Assembly (NCBI GenBank): GCA_003532555.1
Contig: DOEU01000045.1
Span: 1-7,034, forward strand
Origin: Verrucomicrobiota bacterium
Lineage (GTDB): Bacteria > Verrucomicrobiota > Kiritimatiellia > Kiritimatiellales > Pontiellaceae
DNA length: 7,034 nucleotides
Direction of reading: 5' to 3'
In this document: positions 6,141-7,034 of the stretch, piece by piece
How the letters are laid out: every line of letters begins with the position of its first letter
How positions within the stretch are numbered: the first letter of the stretch is position 1
Position numbers and translations under genes: made by a program
The notes under the pieces: model-generated
Databases searched by the model: none
Told to the model about the DNA's origin: nothing
The model's input: the letters and a program-made list of their open reading frames with translations, nothing else

Positions 6141-7034
6141 CTATATTTCATTCTCAACCGAAGATAACCGCAACATCCGATGATTTTTCTTTCGATACGC
6201 CGCGGGAGATATCCCCATATTTTTTCGAAACTGTCTTCCAAAATGCGTGTAGTCATTAAAACCAACCCGATAACAAATCGCCGACGCACTTTCATTCGAA
6301 TCACGCAAGAACTGGCAAGCTTGTTCAATTCTCAATCCATTTAAATAATTTAAAAATGTCATACCTGTTTCATGCTTAAACAAACGGCAAAAATAGGTTT
6401 CTGAGGCCCCCGTTAATTGAGCCATTTGATCTAATTTAATGGACTCCGAAAAATGATCATGGATATAACTCAGTGCCTTGCGTAGCCCCGGATAATAACG
6501 TGAAATCGTCCCCGAAACTCCATCCGATATTCGTTCAGAAAATCGAACTTCTTCTGCAGATTGCTTTGAAATTAGTAGCATCAACTGGAGAAAAATCGAA
6601 CGCGCTTCCGCCTGAGCGCATTCCGTGTCCATATTTGTAAACGCATGAAGTTGTTCAAAATAAAGCAGTAACTCTCTCTGAATTTCCGGCTTCATATGAA
6701 TCCGAATGGCACATACATCCTCCATAGAAAACGAAGCGATAAACCTAAAATAATAGCGATTAGGCGAATCGCTGCACATTAACTCATCTATATTTTGAAT
6801 AGATGAATCCACTACCTGCGGCAAAAAACTACAACAATAAGCACACCGCCGAGCTTGTTCCTGATTTTCATCCAATACATGCAAGGTATACGGTTTTAAA
6901 ATAAGTAGATCACCTACTTGCATACCTATCTCATCGGACTGGAAGCGGTTGATTAAACTCCCTTCCACTACAAACAGCATCTCAAAAAACTCATGCCGAT
7001 GCATCTCTACTTTCATTAAAGTCCGACGACTCAC
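6141..7034 (-). CDS. AraC-family transcriptional regulator, N-terminus cut by window edge
   Basis: The frame is open to the right edge; 297 residues are visible and only a short N-terminal piece is probably missing, because the first residues already enter the sensory domain. Residues about 5-75 form a cupin-type ligand-binding domain (MHRHEFFEMLFVVEGS, then VGDLLILKPYTLHVL). Residues about 180-285 form the paired helix-turn-helix DNA-binding domain: the first near 196-218 (SETYFCRLFKHETG) and the second near 246-270, ending in the family signature YRVGFNDYTHFGRQFRKNMG...PAAYRK (255-282). The architecture resembles RhaS/RhaR-type sugar regulators. A cysteine cluster (C64, C67, C68) lies at the end of the cupin. 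It is followed after 18 nt by the transporter gene, so it probably controls this unit in response to a sugar or sugar acid, including its own transcription. The GTG at the window edge should not be taken as its start. Confidence 0.92.
   Translation of the reverse strand: MSRRTLMKVEMHRHEFFEMLFVVEGSLINRFQSDEIGMQVGDLLILKPYTLHVLDENQEQARRCAYCCSFLPQVVDSSIQNIDELMCSDSPNRYYFRFIASFSMEDVCAIRIHMKPEIQRELLLYFEQLHAFTNMDTECAQAEARSIFLQLMLLISKQSAEEVRFSERISDGVSGTISRYYPGLRKALSYIHDHFSESIKLDQMAQLTGASETYFCRLFKHETGMTFLNYLNGLRIEQACQFLRDSNESASAICYRVGFNDYTHFGRQFRKNMGISPAAYRKKNHRMLRLSSVENEI

Overview
The window is a compact run of seven genes, all on the minus strand. It reads from right to left: a 5'-truncated AraC-family regulator, a RhaT-type sugar transporter, an enolase-superfamily sugar-acid enzyme, an aldehyde dehydrogenase, a small Dabb-domain protein, an exported S1 sulfatase, and the start of a glycoside hydrolase family 2 (GH2) enzyme cut off by the left edge. 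Gaps are 18 nt, 1 nt, -62 nt (overlap), 56 nt, -11 nt (overlap) and 4 nt. No terminator-like hairpin was seen between genes, so the run looks like one transcription unit whose main promoter lies beyond the right edge. There is no intergenic stretch longer than about 60 bases, and no RNA gene, CRISPR array, insertion sequence or origin was seen.

The organism is most likely a marine or gut polysaccharide degrader of the PVC group (Verrucomicrobiota, Kiritimatiellota, Lentisphaerota or Planctomycetota). This is an inference from three things: an iduronate-2-sulfatase-like S1 sulfatase with a C-terminal EF-hand, the pairing of RhaT with AraC and Dabb genes, and the absence of any SusC/SusD pair. 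No marker gene fixes the taxon.

The working model is as follows. The sulfatase and the GH2 enzyme, both with signal peptides, strip sulfate and release sugar from a sulfated glycan outside the cytoplasm. The RhaT homologue imports the released monosaccharide. An aldehyde dehydrogenase and an enzyme resembling galactarolactone cycloisomerase then process it by an oxidative, non-phosphorylating route, with the Dabb protein as a possible accessory enzyme. The AraC protein probably senses a sugar or sugar acid. The substrate is unknown: 6-deoxyhexoses (L-rhamnose, L-fucose) and 3,6-anhydro-L-galactose both fit. A sugar dehydrogenase or lactonase and a 2-keto-3-deoxy-acid aldolase or kinase, needed for a full pathway, are not in the window.

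Points worth a second look are the 62-nt overlap that gives the enolase-family protein an unusual tail, an apparent loss of about ten residues in a conserved part of the aldehyde dehydrogenase, catalytic-type residues in the Dabb protein, and the strong use of TAG stop codons (five of six visible stops).
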